Assembly (NCBI GenBank): GCA_004369085.1
Contig: ML210158.1
Coordinates: forward strand, 1-64,000
Source: Coprinopsis marcescibilis
Lineage: Eukaryota > Basidiomycota > Agaricomycetes > Agaricales > Psathyrellaceae
DNA: 64,000 bases
Direction of reading: 5' to 3'
Shown: piece by piece, positions 12,901 to 24,532 of the stretch
Layout: every line of letters begins with the position of its first letter
How positions within the stretch are numbered: position 1 is the stretch's first letter
Translations under genes and position numbers: made by a program
The notes under the pieces: model-generated
Database searches by the model: none
Seen by the model: only the letters and a program-made list of their open reading frames with translations
What the model was told of the DNA's origin: nothing

Positions 12901-15609
12901 ACCACAGGAATTTGTTTCGGAACCAGTTGAAGTTGTCTTCGAAGAGGAAGCTATCGAGGCTGCAGCCATCTCCCTACCGGAGGAAATCGCTGCGGCGTCT
13001 CACGAACCGACCTCCTTGGACGCTGTGACTGAGGCCCCCGCTTCCCCAGCCGAAGAAGTGGCGGTTTCCGACAATGCAGAGGACGTCACTGAGGAACAAT
13101 TGGCAGATGCAACCTCTGCTGTCGAACCAGTTTTGGAGCAGACGGTCGAAATTGCGCCTGTCGAAGTCCCTTCTGAAACAGAGGCCGTCTCGGACGTCAT
13201 TTCCGAAGAGCATGAATCGAGCGTGGATATTCAGGCCATCGATAAGGTCAACCCTGAAGGCGCACCAGCTTTGGAGGAACCGGAGGCCGTTTCCGAACCT
13301 GCTCTTCCCGAAGAAACTGCAGCTGTAGTGGAAATTGCGCAACAATCTGCCGAGGAAGAAGCTCCTATCGTCTCTGAAGCGGTTGCAGAAGCTGAGCCTC
13401 AGATTGAGGTTGGCGAACTTATCACTCAGACTGAGGTCGCTACTGGTGACGCTGCCGAACCCGCAGTTGTCGATGTCCAAGCTAAGGAGGATGGCCGCGC
13501 TGTAGAGGAAGAAACACCCGCAGTTGTCGAAGCCGAAGAGCCCGTCGTTGAGATCCAGGAGGTTGAGGATGTTCCCCGGACATCCCATGTTGCTGATAGC
13601 ACCGAAAGTTCAACCGAAACCTTCGTCAACTCAGCTTCGCCTGAAATTGTTGTTGTCAAGGAATTGAAGGAGGAATCCGCAGTCCTTCACGAAGATGTGG
13701 AACAAGAAAAGGATACCCAAGATGTTACTCTTCAGGTAAGGACCTCTCAAATTGCTGTAGTTTATGAATCTTATCTTGACTGCCCTAGATCAATGGAGAA
13801 CCCATATCAGTCGAAGCGGCTGGGACCATCGAGCGACCTAAATCACCATACCCATCTGCGTTCGAGGTCACGACCGTTGGTCGTGGTGCAGGTGCTGTTG
13901 AGGCACCAGATGAGGCTGCCGAAGCCAGTGAAGAAGTCACAGTTGCTGCACCCGTTCCCGCAGTTATTGCGACGGAAGTGGAAGCTGATGATTCGCCCAA
14001 GGTATCTCTCAACGTTGTTGTTGTTGCGTTAGTTTGCACACTGACATCGGAACTAGGCTGCTGAAGCCTCTGATGCGCTCTCAACAAGTGGGCCATGGAC
14101 GCCTTCGTACTCCGTTCACTCCCAGGGAAGCCCCTTGCAGCTGCCAGAGGATTCCAACGACGAAGTGACGGAAGTTCAAACCGGTCGCTCAATTCCTATC
14201 GCTGCCACTGAAGAGATCCCGAGCATCCAGGAGCAAGTTGCTGATGTTGCGGAGGCAGTCATCGCTGAAGAAGTTCCAGAAACCGTTGCACACGAAGTTC
14301 CTGCAGTTGCTATCAGTGATTCCGGCGAGGTTTCTGAGTTGGATGCCGCCAGCCCACTTGACACGGCTGTAAAGGTCGAAATCGAAGAGGCTGCAGCAGT
14401 CGTGCCAGAAGTCATCGAACATCAGGACGAGCCTAAAGCGGACGTTGTAACGGCCATCGTCGTTGAGGATGCCGCTGAAGCAAAGGAACAAACCCATCCT
14501 TCTGTCGAACCTGAGCAAAAGGGCGAGGAACTGGTCAAGGTTGACATTCTTGTCAACGGCGCCGAAGAAATCACGGAAACTGCGCAATCGGAAAGTCTGG
14601 CGACCTCAAACTCGACTGAGGATGCTGTTGCATCTACCGAGCAAAGTCGCTCGTCGTCCCCTTGGGTCCCATCGTACTCCGTCAGCCGACAAGGCAGCCC
14701 TCTAATCCAGGCTAAGGTCATTGAAAACGAATCAACTCCCGTTGAAGAGCTCTCGATTTCGGAGCCGGCTGATGTTGTTGCTGTTTCCGGACCCGTCCCT
14801 GTCCCTGCCATTGTTGAAGAACAAAAACCGGTCGAGTTGCTTGAAGTAGTCGACAGGGCTCCTACTTCCGCAGATTTCGAGGATGAATCGAAGGTGACTG
14901 ATATCTCAGTTGTCAAGGTACGTTTCTGATCCCCTTCGTATCTTCAATGACCCTTATCTCTCTTGCCACTCAGGATATATCCGCGCAGAGCTATTCAGTC
15001 TTCACCCAAGGTCCTGAAGTAAAGGGTGATGCCCCAGTTGAGGCCTCTTCGCCTGTGGTAACAGAGAAAGCTGTCGTTTTCGAACATCCAGAAGTCTCTC
15101 GAATTTCTGACGAAAAGGACCGCATCGCCTCTGGGGAGCAAACACCGACGCAAGACACGTTCAAAGCTGTGCCCGCTGCCGTATCCGATGTTGAAATCGC
15201 CGAAAAATCTCTTAATGCTAACGAAGAAGCCGCCACTCGCCAGCCGTGCGTGACTCTCTACTTGTAGTTTGCAATTTGCTCATCTTCCTCCAGGGTCGAA
15301 GGTTCCGTCCGTGCATCAATCGCAGCTTTGCCACTCGTCAGCAGCATTACTGGTCGCAAACGTATGGAGTCGAGTGCTTCAACCTCTCGATTCTTCCCCG
15401 GGTGGGCTTCTGCACACAAGAAGCCAGACGAAAGTCGACCATCCCTCGAAACCGCAGCAGGGGAATTCACCGTGGAAGTCAATGGCAATGGCTCCGCCCT
15501 TCCACCAATCTCAACTGCCGAACTTCAAGTCCCACCGGCGGACCCAGCAGAATTTTCTGCATCGTCCACTGCTTCTTCTCACAGGCGGAAGTGGTGCCTT
15601 ATTATGTGA
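9973..15609 (+). CDS. Very long acidic Glu/Ala/Val-rich low-complexity protein
   Basis: No known family recognised. The product is roughly 1,700 residues, dominated by Glu, Ala, Val, Ser, Asp and Pro, with almost no aromatic residues and very few Arg. The main exon alone encodes about 900 codons. I place about ten introns, and about eight fall between codons (phase 0), for example at K|D near 10374/10440 and 14917/14974. A 5' intron at 11337-11387 is phase 1. Near the C-terminus a short conserved motif recurs in otherwise disordered sequence: PWTPSYSVHSQGSPLQ (about 14095), PWVPSYSVSRQGSPLI (about 14660) and a decayed SYSVFTQGPE (about 14993). The last exon is basic and Ser-rich (ITGRKRMESSASTSRFFPGW). 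It is presumably an intrinsically disordered scaffold-like protein, but I assign no function. Reverse-strand open frames here are composition shadows. Confidence 0.8.
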
Positions 15610-16012
15610 GGTCCCTCTAACAACCCCACTCCACTCCTTTCAAAGTTTTCAATCTTCAATAACGTTACGACACTGCGACTTCATGTTCATGACACTAGCA
15701 TTTTAAATCTCGTTTATTTTGTCTTTATCATTTCTATGCACCTTACCTACATACTTGGATCTTAGTACACATTTCATGACAAGTTCTATTTCTTGAGTGT
15801 CCACGGATTTACCTGTTTCCAGCGTATGACTACCAACCTTAGCGTTATCAATTTATGAACCCCAATAGTATTCTAATCCTTTATTTCTTGGAACAATCTT
15901 GCGTGCAGACTCGCTGTGCGATCTGGGACAACGGCAGAGAATGGCTATGTACTGTACATGTAGGATGCGACTGCGTGCGGCCTTCGGGAATCATGGTGGT
16001 TGCATATCATAA
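15610..16012. other. Intergenic, no protein gene seen
   Basis: AT-rich 3' flank of the acidic-protein gene running up to the tRNA gene. No open frame of note. A TGTACTGTACATG inverted repeat (about 15947-15960) is the only small structure noticed. Confidence 0.4.
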
Positions 16013-16096
16013 CCGACCTTAGCTCAGTTGGAAGAGCGCGAGACTGTAATGGATAACGTCATCTTGAGGTCGCCTGTTCGAGCCAGGCAGGTCGGA
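16013..16096 (+). tRNA. tRNA-Tyr (GTA) with 11-base intron
   Basis: A complete cloverleaf can be drawn. The acceptor stem is CCGACCT/AGGTCGG with discriminator A at 16096. The D arm is GCTC..GAGC, the anticodon stem CGAGA/TCTTG, and the T arm GCCTG-TTCGAGC-CAGGC. The anticodon GTA is at 16046-16048, followed by A37. An intron of 11 bases (16050-16060) sits in the canonical position, one base 3' of the anticodon. The B box is GTTCGAGCC (A to G at the usual ATTCG variant). Eukaryotic tRNA-Tyr genes nearly always carry such an intron, which supports the call. Confidence 0.93.
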
Positions 16097-16100
16097 TACA

Positions 16101-16105
16101 TTTTT
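16101..16105 (+). terminator. Pol III T-run terminator of tRNA-Tyr
   Basis: Five consecutive T residues begin five bases after the tRNA 3' end, the expected RNA polymerase III stop. Confidence 0.8.
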
Positions 16106-16286
16106 GCATGCTCCACAAAGTCAACAGGACGAAGTTACATTCTTGAAATTCACTTGAACGTCTTTTTGGTCGCACACACATAATTTTGTATACCTGTAAA
16201 AGGAATTTGCAAAAGGAATCCACCCAACATAGTTTGATCAAATGCCATAGTAAATAAATTAAGAATCCAACACTTGGAAGTCCATG

Positions 16287-18926
16287 TCAAGTCCTTATCT
16301 CTACAATGATGTTAATGAGCATGATTCCTATATACGAGAAAATCAAGAGCACTCCCCAGCGCCGGGAGAGGTAGTAGTCGTTTAGTGGTACATAGATCAA
16401 GGTGGCGGCGAGAAGCGCTAGGAGACCCATGGAGCTGACGAGGAGGGTTGTGGAAAGGTGGAGTTCGTATGGTTCGTTGGTCTGGTGCATGATGTACGAC
16501 CCTGCGAGCCCTACGCCGAGGAGAATGTTGAGCATCGGGCCACCGAAGCACGCTGAGAAGCCCATAATTGGGGCAAAGACCTGGGTAGAAAGACGTGCAG
16601 GCGTTAGTCGGAGAACGGAACATTTGAACGGATGGGAAGGACTTACTGCTACACTCATGTTCGCAACGAGGTCCGCTAGCGAGTTTCCCATAGCGAAGAT
16701 GGTGAGACCGATGATGGCGTCAGATAGGCCGAATATGATTCCAAACGTCTAGATGGCCTGTAAGTAAGGCAGATCGAATGCAACTGAGGCTCAGAACATA
16801 CCTGAAGCACATTGACTACCTCATCAGCAATAGCCATTATCCAAAAGATAGCGACCAAGAAACCCATCGAGCAGCGCAGCATCCTTCCGGATGAATCGCG
16901 GCCATCTCCACCCACCACCGCCACAAGGATGCCTAGTGCCAACCCCGCTAACAGAATGGCAAGCAAGAAGCCCGGTTCCGGTGTTCCTCCCGAGAGAACA
17001 AGTAGGCAAAACAGCGGTCCAAAGAGACATTGGACAGCCATCAACCACTTGTTGTAAGTCAACTGATGCATCTCCTCCTGCACCTCGTCTTCGGCGATGA
17101 GCACCCGCTCGACTCCTTCCTCTTCAAAGTCGATCAATGGCGCATCTTGCCCATTAGTAGCCAATCTCTTCTCGGGCCCTGGATTGACTTCTTCGTGCCG
17201 GGAAACGACAACCGGCAAGGTAACGGTGAGCAAAAAGACTGCAGGCGCTGCAAAGACGCAAGCAATCCGGCCCAACCAGCTCTGATCTGGAAGATGTGCC
17301 AGTGTGGGAAACAATGTATGGAAAACTTGCCACGATGCATCCAAAACCTTTTGTCTACGCGTCGGAGGCGTGTACAACACCTCATTATCAGATATTGTCG
17401 GCGAGGCTGGTGTCCGGAAGATGGATGGAACCGAAGGAACTGCCTGTAGCGGCGGCGCAGCTGCAGCCCCAAAGTAATCCCCATTCTCCCCTACATGAAG
17501 TGTATCTGCTCCGAGATTGATGGGGTTGAATACGTCTTGGCTGATGGGTGAAGTTGGATTTGTTCGCTCACCCAATGGCACTCCATGCAGCGTGTCCCCG
17601 CCTTGACTTGACTGCGAGGTCCGGCGCGCTCTGCGGAGGGTCGAATAGGGTGAATGGTAGTGGCCGCCTGCATACGGAGTGACTGGGGACTCGAACATGT
17701 TCAATGACCCGGAGGCTTCGCGTTGTAGTGATTGCACGACATCGCGGAACTCGAGGGCACCGATCAGGGAGAAAGATGGTAACTGGCCGTGGTGGTGCGG
17801 CGGTGTGGGGGACGGAGAAGGGGAACGCGAGCGGTAAAGCCGGGGAGCGAGATTAGTTTGCAGCCGCGGAGGTGCTGGGACTGAAATGGCACGACCTCTG
17901 GCAGACGTTGTTGGTTGGACCCGCAGGGTATCGCTGAGGCTAGCGGCTGTAAAAACATGAGATGCGAAACTTGGATAGGAATGATAAAACCACACACGGG
18001 TATCGGCATAAGGCTCAAATACATCTTCTTCCTGGTATTCACTGCGAATCAACGCCTCGCGTGCACGTTTGCGTTCCTTCCTTCTGTCCCACCAGGAGCC
18101 AATGACCACCACCACGACGTAAAACAAGTACATTACGACCAACAGCCCACTTTCCCATAGATGTATACTCCCATCCCATAAGATGACGAGCATTACCGCG
18201 ATGGCAACTGCGAAAAACCCAACGTCTCGCAGGAAGGGGCCAGGATGGACGTAAAATGGCTTGATTATGCACATAGACCCCACCACGCACGAGACGATGA
18301 ACGTCGCGGCACCCAGCAGCTCTCCTACAGCGAGACTCCCCGAGCCAGCTCGCATCGCAGAGAACGTCGAGAACACATCCGGACTCCCATTCCCAAACGC
18401 CAGAAACGTTACCCCCGCAACATTCTCGTCAAGCCCGAGCAGCTGGGCAATCGTCGCGAGATTGGGGGTGAAGAAGTCGGAAGCACTTATCCCAAGCGTC
18501 GAGAACAGGAAGAGCAGCCATAGAATAAGTCCGGCGAATATGGGCATGCGCCATTGCGGTTGCGCACAGTAGTAGCGTTGCAGGTAGTTGATTCCGAGGA
18601 CGGTTTCGCTCGCTGGACAAAACTCTTCGACATGTTCGCATTGCAATGCTGCAGGGATCGAAAGTGGTCGACACTGTGGTTGGATTCAGGCATTAGAACT
18701 AGCTCACTGTATATAGTCTACTTGCAACTACCTGTTTCTCTCCTTCTCCAAATGGGTGGGCTTGTCCGATCCCGGTCAACTCGTAAAGTGCTCGTTTCGC
18801 GAGAACTGCACCAGACCCTGAGCGAGCTCCAAATGAGCTGGGTTGCGCATAGCGACTTCGGGACCAGATGACAAGGTTAATACAGAGGGCGAAGATGAAC
18901 AGGGCCCTGGTAGGTACTGAGGGCAT
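16287..18926 (-). CDS. Sodium/calcium exchanger family cation transporter
   Basis: Multi-pass membrane protein of the calcium/cation antiporter superfamily, closest in layout to the NCLX/YDL206W group of fungal exchangers. The first helix (ALFIFALCINLVIW) serves as signal anchor, followed by a Cys-containing lumenal segment (CEHVEEFC, YYCAQPQW). The first alpha repeat is FLAFGNGSPDVFSTFSAM (about 18400-18350) with GELLGAATFIVSCVVGS. A long Ser/Pro-rich cytosolic loop follows (about 18000-17280). The second half has several helices and the second alpha repeat, LTIFAMGNSLADLVANMS (about 16705-16650), then FSACFGGPMLNILLGVGLAG. Both ion-binding repeats keep their Gly/Asn/Ser/Asp positions, so it is likely active. 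Introns are few (near 18665-18731, about 17950, 16745-16800 and 16580-16645). The start ATG at 18926 gives the signal-anchor helix. Organelle (vacuole, ER or mitochondrion) cannot be told from the sequence. Confidence 0.88.
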
Positions 18927-19526
18927 GGAGGAGGGCGAACAATGTGGTTTAGCTACTTGGGCAGGCGGTGCATGTGGTGGAGAGTTATACGCTGCTCACG
19001 ATCGCCAGGCGCCACGGTGCCCGCTCCATTCGGATAACACCACCAAACAATTCCATCTAATTATATTAGGACTACATGAGGTTCGAAATAGTGTACAGGA
19101 TAGAAAATAGCAATCATAGCAGTGTATCAATAGAACCCGCTCGTTTTCAGATCCATTCGAGACTTGTGAGGTCATGCTGGAGAATGACCGAGGTGGCGGT
19201 GAGGATGGCCGTGCAACCGCGCGTGAGTGAGAGACTACTCTGGTGACTCCACGCGAAGTTGCGCAAATGGTTATACGTCTCCGGTTGTTCCAGGTCTGCG
19301 TACTATTGATGTGAGGTGGTCAGAAGAGGATGTCTAGAAGTTGCGTTAGTCGTCGAAAACAAGGGCACATGGGAATAAACATGGTGACTGACATTCACTG
19401 CACGAGTACTCGATGCCGTTGGCTTTTCATCATCCCATTTCGATGTAACACCTTCTTGAAGATTTGGGATGTGTTCTTGCCGGACCTACAATCCTCGTAA
19501 ACGACTGCCCATGGCAACAAGTTTAA
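18927..19526. other. Intergenic, no gene seen
   Basis: About 600 bases between the exchanger start and the stop of the DUF6534-type gene, both on the minus strand. I found no protein-like frame. The plus-strand frame at 18868-19110 overlaps the exchanger start and has no features. Confidence 0.4.
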
Positions 19527-21415
19527 TCACCCTACATCACCGGTTGTTTCCGTCCGTACTGTGGATGGCATAGTAGCTAGGTTGAAGCTTGTAGACACGT
19601 CTGATGACTGGTTGTCCGTCCTGTTCGTCCGTATTGCCATTCTCGAGTTTAGTGCTGCTAATAACGAGTTGGCGTATACTGTAAAATCTATGGTAAGCCG
19701 TCGCCCAAAATTTAGACGCTGAGACTCACGTTTCCCAACAATAAAGTCGATAGCGAAGACGTATAGCGAGTGAGGTTTCGCGATGAACTAGGAAACTTAA
19801 TTCAAAGATCAGATTTGTACCTGCGAAATGCACCTACCACAATCAATTCTACCAGTGCAACGATGCTACAAATCTTCTAGTTAGGACTCACAACATTGCG
19901 ATACTCCTCTCACTTACCAAATTAGAATGCACCGGTTTATCGAAAACACCATCAACCTGTTGATAATTGAATTCGTGTCCTCATATCCCGTCCGACTGCC
20001 ATCCAAGAACATGCACAGTGCTGCCGAGATGAACACATCCGAAAGGACAACAGATATCGCAAATGGCACCGCTGCATAATACTGCGGGCGTGGACGAGGT
20101 GAGCGTTTGGTCTGGCATTACTACACTGCAAGCACTTACGGTCATTTCCCGTATGCGGGAAAAGTCCTTTTTAATGTAGCTGCATAACGTAGGTAAGTTG
20201 ATGTGGTTGCTATTCGTTCAAGAGATACTCACATAAAGACCACAGTTTCTTCAGATGTGAGGAGATTCTTGTCAATACAGCGCCGGGCATCAATCTCTCA
20301 GATTCGCACCTATTCCAAAAACTAACACGAAAGGTAAGGATGTTACATTCCCCGATATAATATTTTAGACTCACCGAAATGCGCAAAGACCGTGAAGCCA
20401 ATCACTCCTGTGATCAACCATTTCCTCCTGCGGCATACTACAGCAAGTCAGGACTAGATGTTTGGTTGGCAGGTCTGGAACGTACGGGAGTATATCCTCT
20501 GCGTGAAAAACCTACAGGGCACGTCAGAAACGCCAAAAACCGTGTGGCAAGCAACCCATGAGCACACTCACGCTTGGACGACAAAAGCAATAACAATCTG
20601 ATTGAACAGGCCAGAGTCAGAAATATAGCCAGATCAAAAAGCTTATTGACAGCCACCTACATTCACTGTGATAGAGGACTGGCATCGCATCATTCAGTGG
20701 GACGGTCATGATTAGTGGTCAAGGGGCACTGGAAGGGACTCACGATTAACGACCTGGAAGGAGGCAGACAGAAACGTCGGTTGGACGGTCGCAACATTCG
20801 TGCAATCGTTGCACTCACCAGTTCCCAACTTTTAGAACAGTAAAGTCTCCAAAGTTTTCCACCTGGACGGGGAGGCGTTGTCAAATTTAGGCCGGTGGTG
20901 ACGGGAAGAGGAGATTGAGGTTACCAGGTAGTAATGCAAAGCGTGGCACACTGGTAGAAACATATTCATCGAACTGTATACAGATGCTAATCCGAGATAA
21001 CTCACTGAGTATTACATGGACGGTATCCAAGATCCTGCACGACATCAGCATCTCCCGTATGGCCCCGTAGACAATCAAACTGACCACACTCCCGCCACCT
21101 GCAGGTGAACTGGGTAAGCCACACATGGAATCAGAGTAGAAGTTGCGACTTGCTATAATCTTTATCGCTTTCCTGTCCTTAGGATAGTGGTAATAGTAGT
21201 AGTATGTCTTGAAATTGATGGATATTATCACGTTAGTGTCTTTGGTCGTCTCATCCCAGCGCGGGCATCGACTCACTTGTAGGGTCGTAATTCCGAACAT
21301 GATCATGGAAATCCAAGCACCGACCATCATCGCACCTGCAACGAACGCAGTTGACCACACGGAATGGCCTCAGATCCTAGGGGGACTCACCAAATGTGTC
21401 ATTGCTGAGGCCCAT
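19527..21415 (-). CDS. DUF6534-type seven-helix membrane protein, highly exon-fragmented
   Basis: I rebuilt about 19 exons by frame continuity and splice signals. The start is ATG 21415-21413 (MGLSNDTFG). In order: AMMVGAWISMIMFGITTLQ; TYYYYYHYPKDRKAIKII; VAGVWILDTVHVIL; MCHALHYYL; VENFGDFTVLKVGNWSLI; IVIAFVVQAFFTQRIYSL; RRRKWLITGVIGFTVFAHF; IKKDFSRIREMT; AAVPFAISVVLSDVFISAAL; LDGSRTGYEDTNSIINRLM; KPHSLYVFAIDFIVGK; LYANSLLAALNSR, then a Thr/Ser tail and TGA at 19527-19529. The pattern (YYxxYPKDR, LDTVHVxL, the SDVxI..LC block, SRTG..xTDxxINRL, and YxNSLLAxLNSR) is that of mushroom proteins carrying DUF6534. The role is unknown, perhaps a receptor-like membrane protein. Introns are about 50 bases. 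One has a GC donor and several exons are only 10 to 14 bases. The 6-base exon near 20620 is uncertain. Confidence 0.82.
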
Positions 21416-22596
21416 ATTGGCCAGGGAGAAGGTGGATTGCGCAGGACCAGGGCCGTTGCCGCTGACCCACCAAGCACTAAAGTATATCACAGAGCCAGAG
21501 AGCTGTTACTCGGCTCAGCGCCGAATGGAAGAAACTGCGCTCCACGGGGCGTGCCCAGTGATGGGCAAATGAAACTAGGGAGAACGCTTTGGAGAAAAGA
21601 GAGAGGAGGGAGTCGTTCAGGGTCCAAGGACTTCGTCCCGTTGAACCTATGAACAAAGTAAAAGTAGGCGAGGTTATGGGGAGATAGAAAGGTGGTTCTT
21701 CGTGACAAGTGCCCCGCATGTTAAGAAGCCCTTTCGGAAGATAAATCGCATCGGTTGAAACGGAAAGAAGCATCCCACTGTAACATAAACGTTATGATGC
21801 ACACAAGTAGTGATGCGGGGTGTTGCGTGGTTGTTGCCGGGTGAAATGCTGTAGGCCCTGAGGGACTATTAGACGCCAATAGATGGCCACAAGATTCGAA
21901 TAAGCCTACACACGCAGTGTGTCATTTCTAAATCCGTATGTCAGGCTTGGAACCCTTGCTCCGTTAATACTACTAACGAGGTCAGTACTCAGCTGACCAG
22001 TTTCAGTTTAGAAACATATTTCCCACCTAACATACAAAGCTACAAAAATGGTTTGCAGCGTCGACTTGGCCAATAAGCAGGGTCCGATTGCCATTGGTCT
22101 AAGGTTGAAGCTTGAAGCTTTGAGGCGCTGAAGTCAAGAATACCGCACATGACATTGACCTCGGAATCTGAAAGTTTTAAACCATCGAGAAACCGTGTCA
22201 GTATGGATATCTTCTGCAAAAGATGACTTACGCTTGCAGTGCACCCGTGCTCGCTCTAGTCTTGGTATGACTTTTGGTTCCATCAACGCTGAATATGTAT
22301 CACCAAGAACGGCATTTTGATGGGGGAGCTTGTAGGTTCAATGATCCCGGCTTCTAGTCTTCTTTCTTCTACTAACCGCCACCAGTCCTTACGAGTGAAC
22401 TCTGGTCAGTTGTTTGGGGTGTAGTCTGTCATTCTGCCGCACAAAACTCGTTAGTTGTCGAAGGAACAAGACTCGAGCCAGCATCCAACGGCGCCAGCGC
22501 TCCTGTCTATCATAACCACAAATTGTTGCTGGCTAGGGTAACCGCTCTGATTCCCAGAAGCGGCCTCGGCAATTCCGATATATCTATACAGATACC
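21416..22596. other. Intergenic between divergent genes, no gene seen
   Basis: About 1.2 kb separating the DUF6534-type gene (minus) from the esterase (plus), so it contains both promoters. Frames at 21209-21652 (plus) and 21477-21773 (minus) overlap the known gene or lack protein character. A candidate ATG at 22223 opens a short hydrophobic peptide (CSAPVLALVLV) but does not join the downstream gene in frame. I see no repeat or RNA gene. Confidence 0.4.
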
Positions 22597-24014
22597 ATGG
22601 CCTGCATACGAGGGCTGGGATGGATGATCCTCATACTGGTACGTCTCTCGTTGCCCATGCTACTCCAGAGCCTGTTCTGACCTGGCAAATCCAACAGTCT
22701 GCTTGGCTCTACCGCAGTGGATCCGTCCTGAAGAATGTATTACTGACGAAGACACGACTACCAGTGGGATACGCCGCAAATGCAGACTATACCTCTGACT
22801 GCCAATACCTTGGTCCCGGTGAAGCGCAAGAAGACCCGTTCAACAGCCTAGCGTATTGCGAGGACACCGGGTTCTGGGAGCACCGCGACTCTGACGGAAA
22901 GACATCTTCCCGACTTGTACTATTCAGCTGTGACCCCAACAGGAAGTCATGGAACACTGTAATGGGACCTCTGCGCGACCCAAACCCTCGAGGCGCGTTG
23001 TGGGTCTACGCGCCAACTCAGTCCGGTCAGCCAGCATCCAAACCACAGCGAATCACCCTGCAAGACTACCCAGAGGACCATGACTTCCATCCACTAGGCT
23101 TCGAAGCCTGGCCGTCATACGGTGGAAACGCATCCAACCTCTACGTAATCAACCATGCTCGACGACGCACCGTCATCGAGCAGTTCCTCATACGCCCCTC
23201 AGAACCCACCGTGGCAACACACGTCCGCACCATCTCATCTCTATTCTTCGTCGCTCCAAACGGCCTGGCTTTAACTTCCCCAGACTCCTTCTACGTCACA
23301 AATGACCACCTTTTCACCCGTCGCTGGCCTATCATCGGCACATTCGTTCCCCTCATTGAAAGCATCCTCGGCCTGCCCCTCGCCTTCGTCTCCCACATAA
23401 CCCTTAATCCACCCCACTCCCACAAAGGCGCAATCGCCAAACACAAATTCGCCGCCAGCTTCTTGCCGTTCCCTAATGGCGTCGCAATCTCCGAGGACGG
23501 AAAGCGTGTGGCGGTCGCACTGAGCTCGCTCGCCCAGGTCCGCTTCTTCGAACGAAACCCCCAGACAAACTCGCTCAAACAGAACCTCGAGGTCGTGCGG
23601 CTTCCTTTCACACCTGATAACGTCCGCTTCACGCCCTCCATCGAAGGCCCGCGAGGCTCCGAAGACCTCATTGTCGGAGGGCATCCGCACTTCCCCTCCC
23701 TCTCCCTCCTTGCCAAGGGTGCGAAGGATGTGCACTCGGGCAGCTGGGTCGTGTCCATCGTGCCCAAGGTAAAAGGCCGGCTGTATGAAAACAACGGTGG
23801 GAAGGCGTTCGATGGTGAAGCCTTGGTGTCAACATGTGACTACGTGGACGATGGCCCGACATATACCCTCAAAACTCTCTTCCAAAGCGACGGCTCACCG
23901 CAGGGCTTTGCGACAGCGACGACAGGGATCCGGGATCCTGAAACAGGCGTACTGTATATCAGTGGGCTGTATGACCCTCACGGTGCTTTGGTATGCACCC
24001 CGAAGAAGCCATGA
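22597..24014 (+). CDS. Paraoxonase/arylesterase-like six-bladed propeller protein
   Basis: Likely calcium-dependent hydrolase of the serum paraoxonase/arylesterase family, anchored by its N-terminus. Exon 1 is short (22597-22638, MACIRGLGWMILIL). Removing the intron 22639-22697 joins it in frame to SAWLYRSGSVLKNVL, giving a signal-anchor helix followed by the propeller. Family landmarks are YLGPGEAQEDPFNSLAYCED (entry strand with Asp near the calcium site), HDFHPLGFEAW, LYVINHARRRTVIEQF, LFFVAPNGLALTSPDSFYVT (Asn-Gly and Thr-Asn calcium ligand region), and FPNGVAISEDGKRVAVALS. The body is one uninterrupted exon, unlike its intron-rich neighbours. The length of about 458 residues fits fungal members. 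The long in-frame alternative start at 22620 would lose the hydrophobic helix, so I prefer 22597. The substrate is unknown. Confidence 0.83.
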
Positions 24015-24532
24015 TTGAATCGGGGCAGATAACTTATTTAGATTTCACACGCAGACTCTTTTCCTCGAGGAGGACCGTCAATTTCTCAACATGTATGTTT
24101 AAATCTTTGCTATCTGTTAATACGCTTTGTATATACGACAACAAAAGGACCTATTCACTACATCAAGGACTTGAACGAACGTGGACCTGCAGAGCTGGAA
24201 AGCGGGGGAAGAGCAACAAAAACAACATGGGAAGTGTCAGGTCAAGAGGATGATTTTTAAATTAAGTGAATTCGCAAGCTACATGTAATAATCCAATAAA
24301 TCAAGGTGAATATAAAAGTAGGGAAAGTGATAATAAATCATGATGCGAAAGGGCGGGGAAATGATAATCGTACAGCAGCAAATGCTTAAATGCGTGAATC
24401 TAGTATATCTCAACTCAAGCACTTGCATAAGCAAAAAGGGGACAAGGATGCTAAAAAATACAAACATGAGAAGGAACCCTCCGACAGCGTCAACGGAAGA
24501 AACGGGTCAAATAGATACTAACAAAAGAGGAA
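24015..24532. other. Shared 3' region of convergent genes
   Basis: The esterase (plus) and the Bqt4-like gene (minus) end toward each other here. The sequence is A/T-rich with no convincing frame. Polyadenylation signals of both genes presumably lie within it (for example AATAAA near 24295-24300). Confidence 0.45.

Noticed and set aside
12974..13588. Long minus-strand frame rich in Arg/Gly/Phe
   Set aside because: Antisense shadow of the Glu/Ala/Val-rich gene. The composition follows from the complement.
16050..16060. 11-base sequence in tRNA-Tyr as a degenerate anticodon arm
   Set aside because: It fits the canonical intron position one base after the anticodon, and the stems pair once it is removed. 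It is therefore an intron and not a defect.
21477..21773. Minus-strand frame between the DUF6534-type gene and the esterase gene
   Set aside because: It has a hydrophobic composition but no start context, splice sites or family match.
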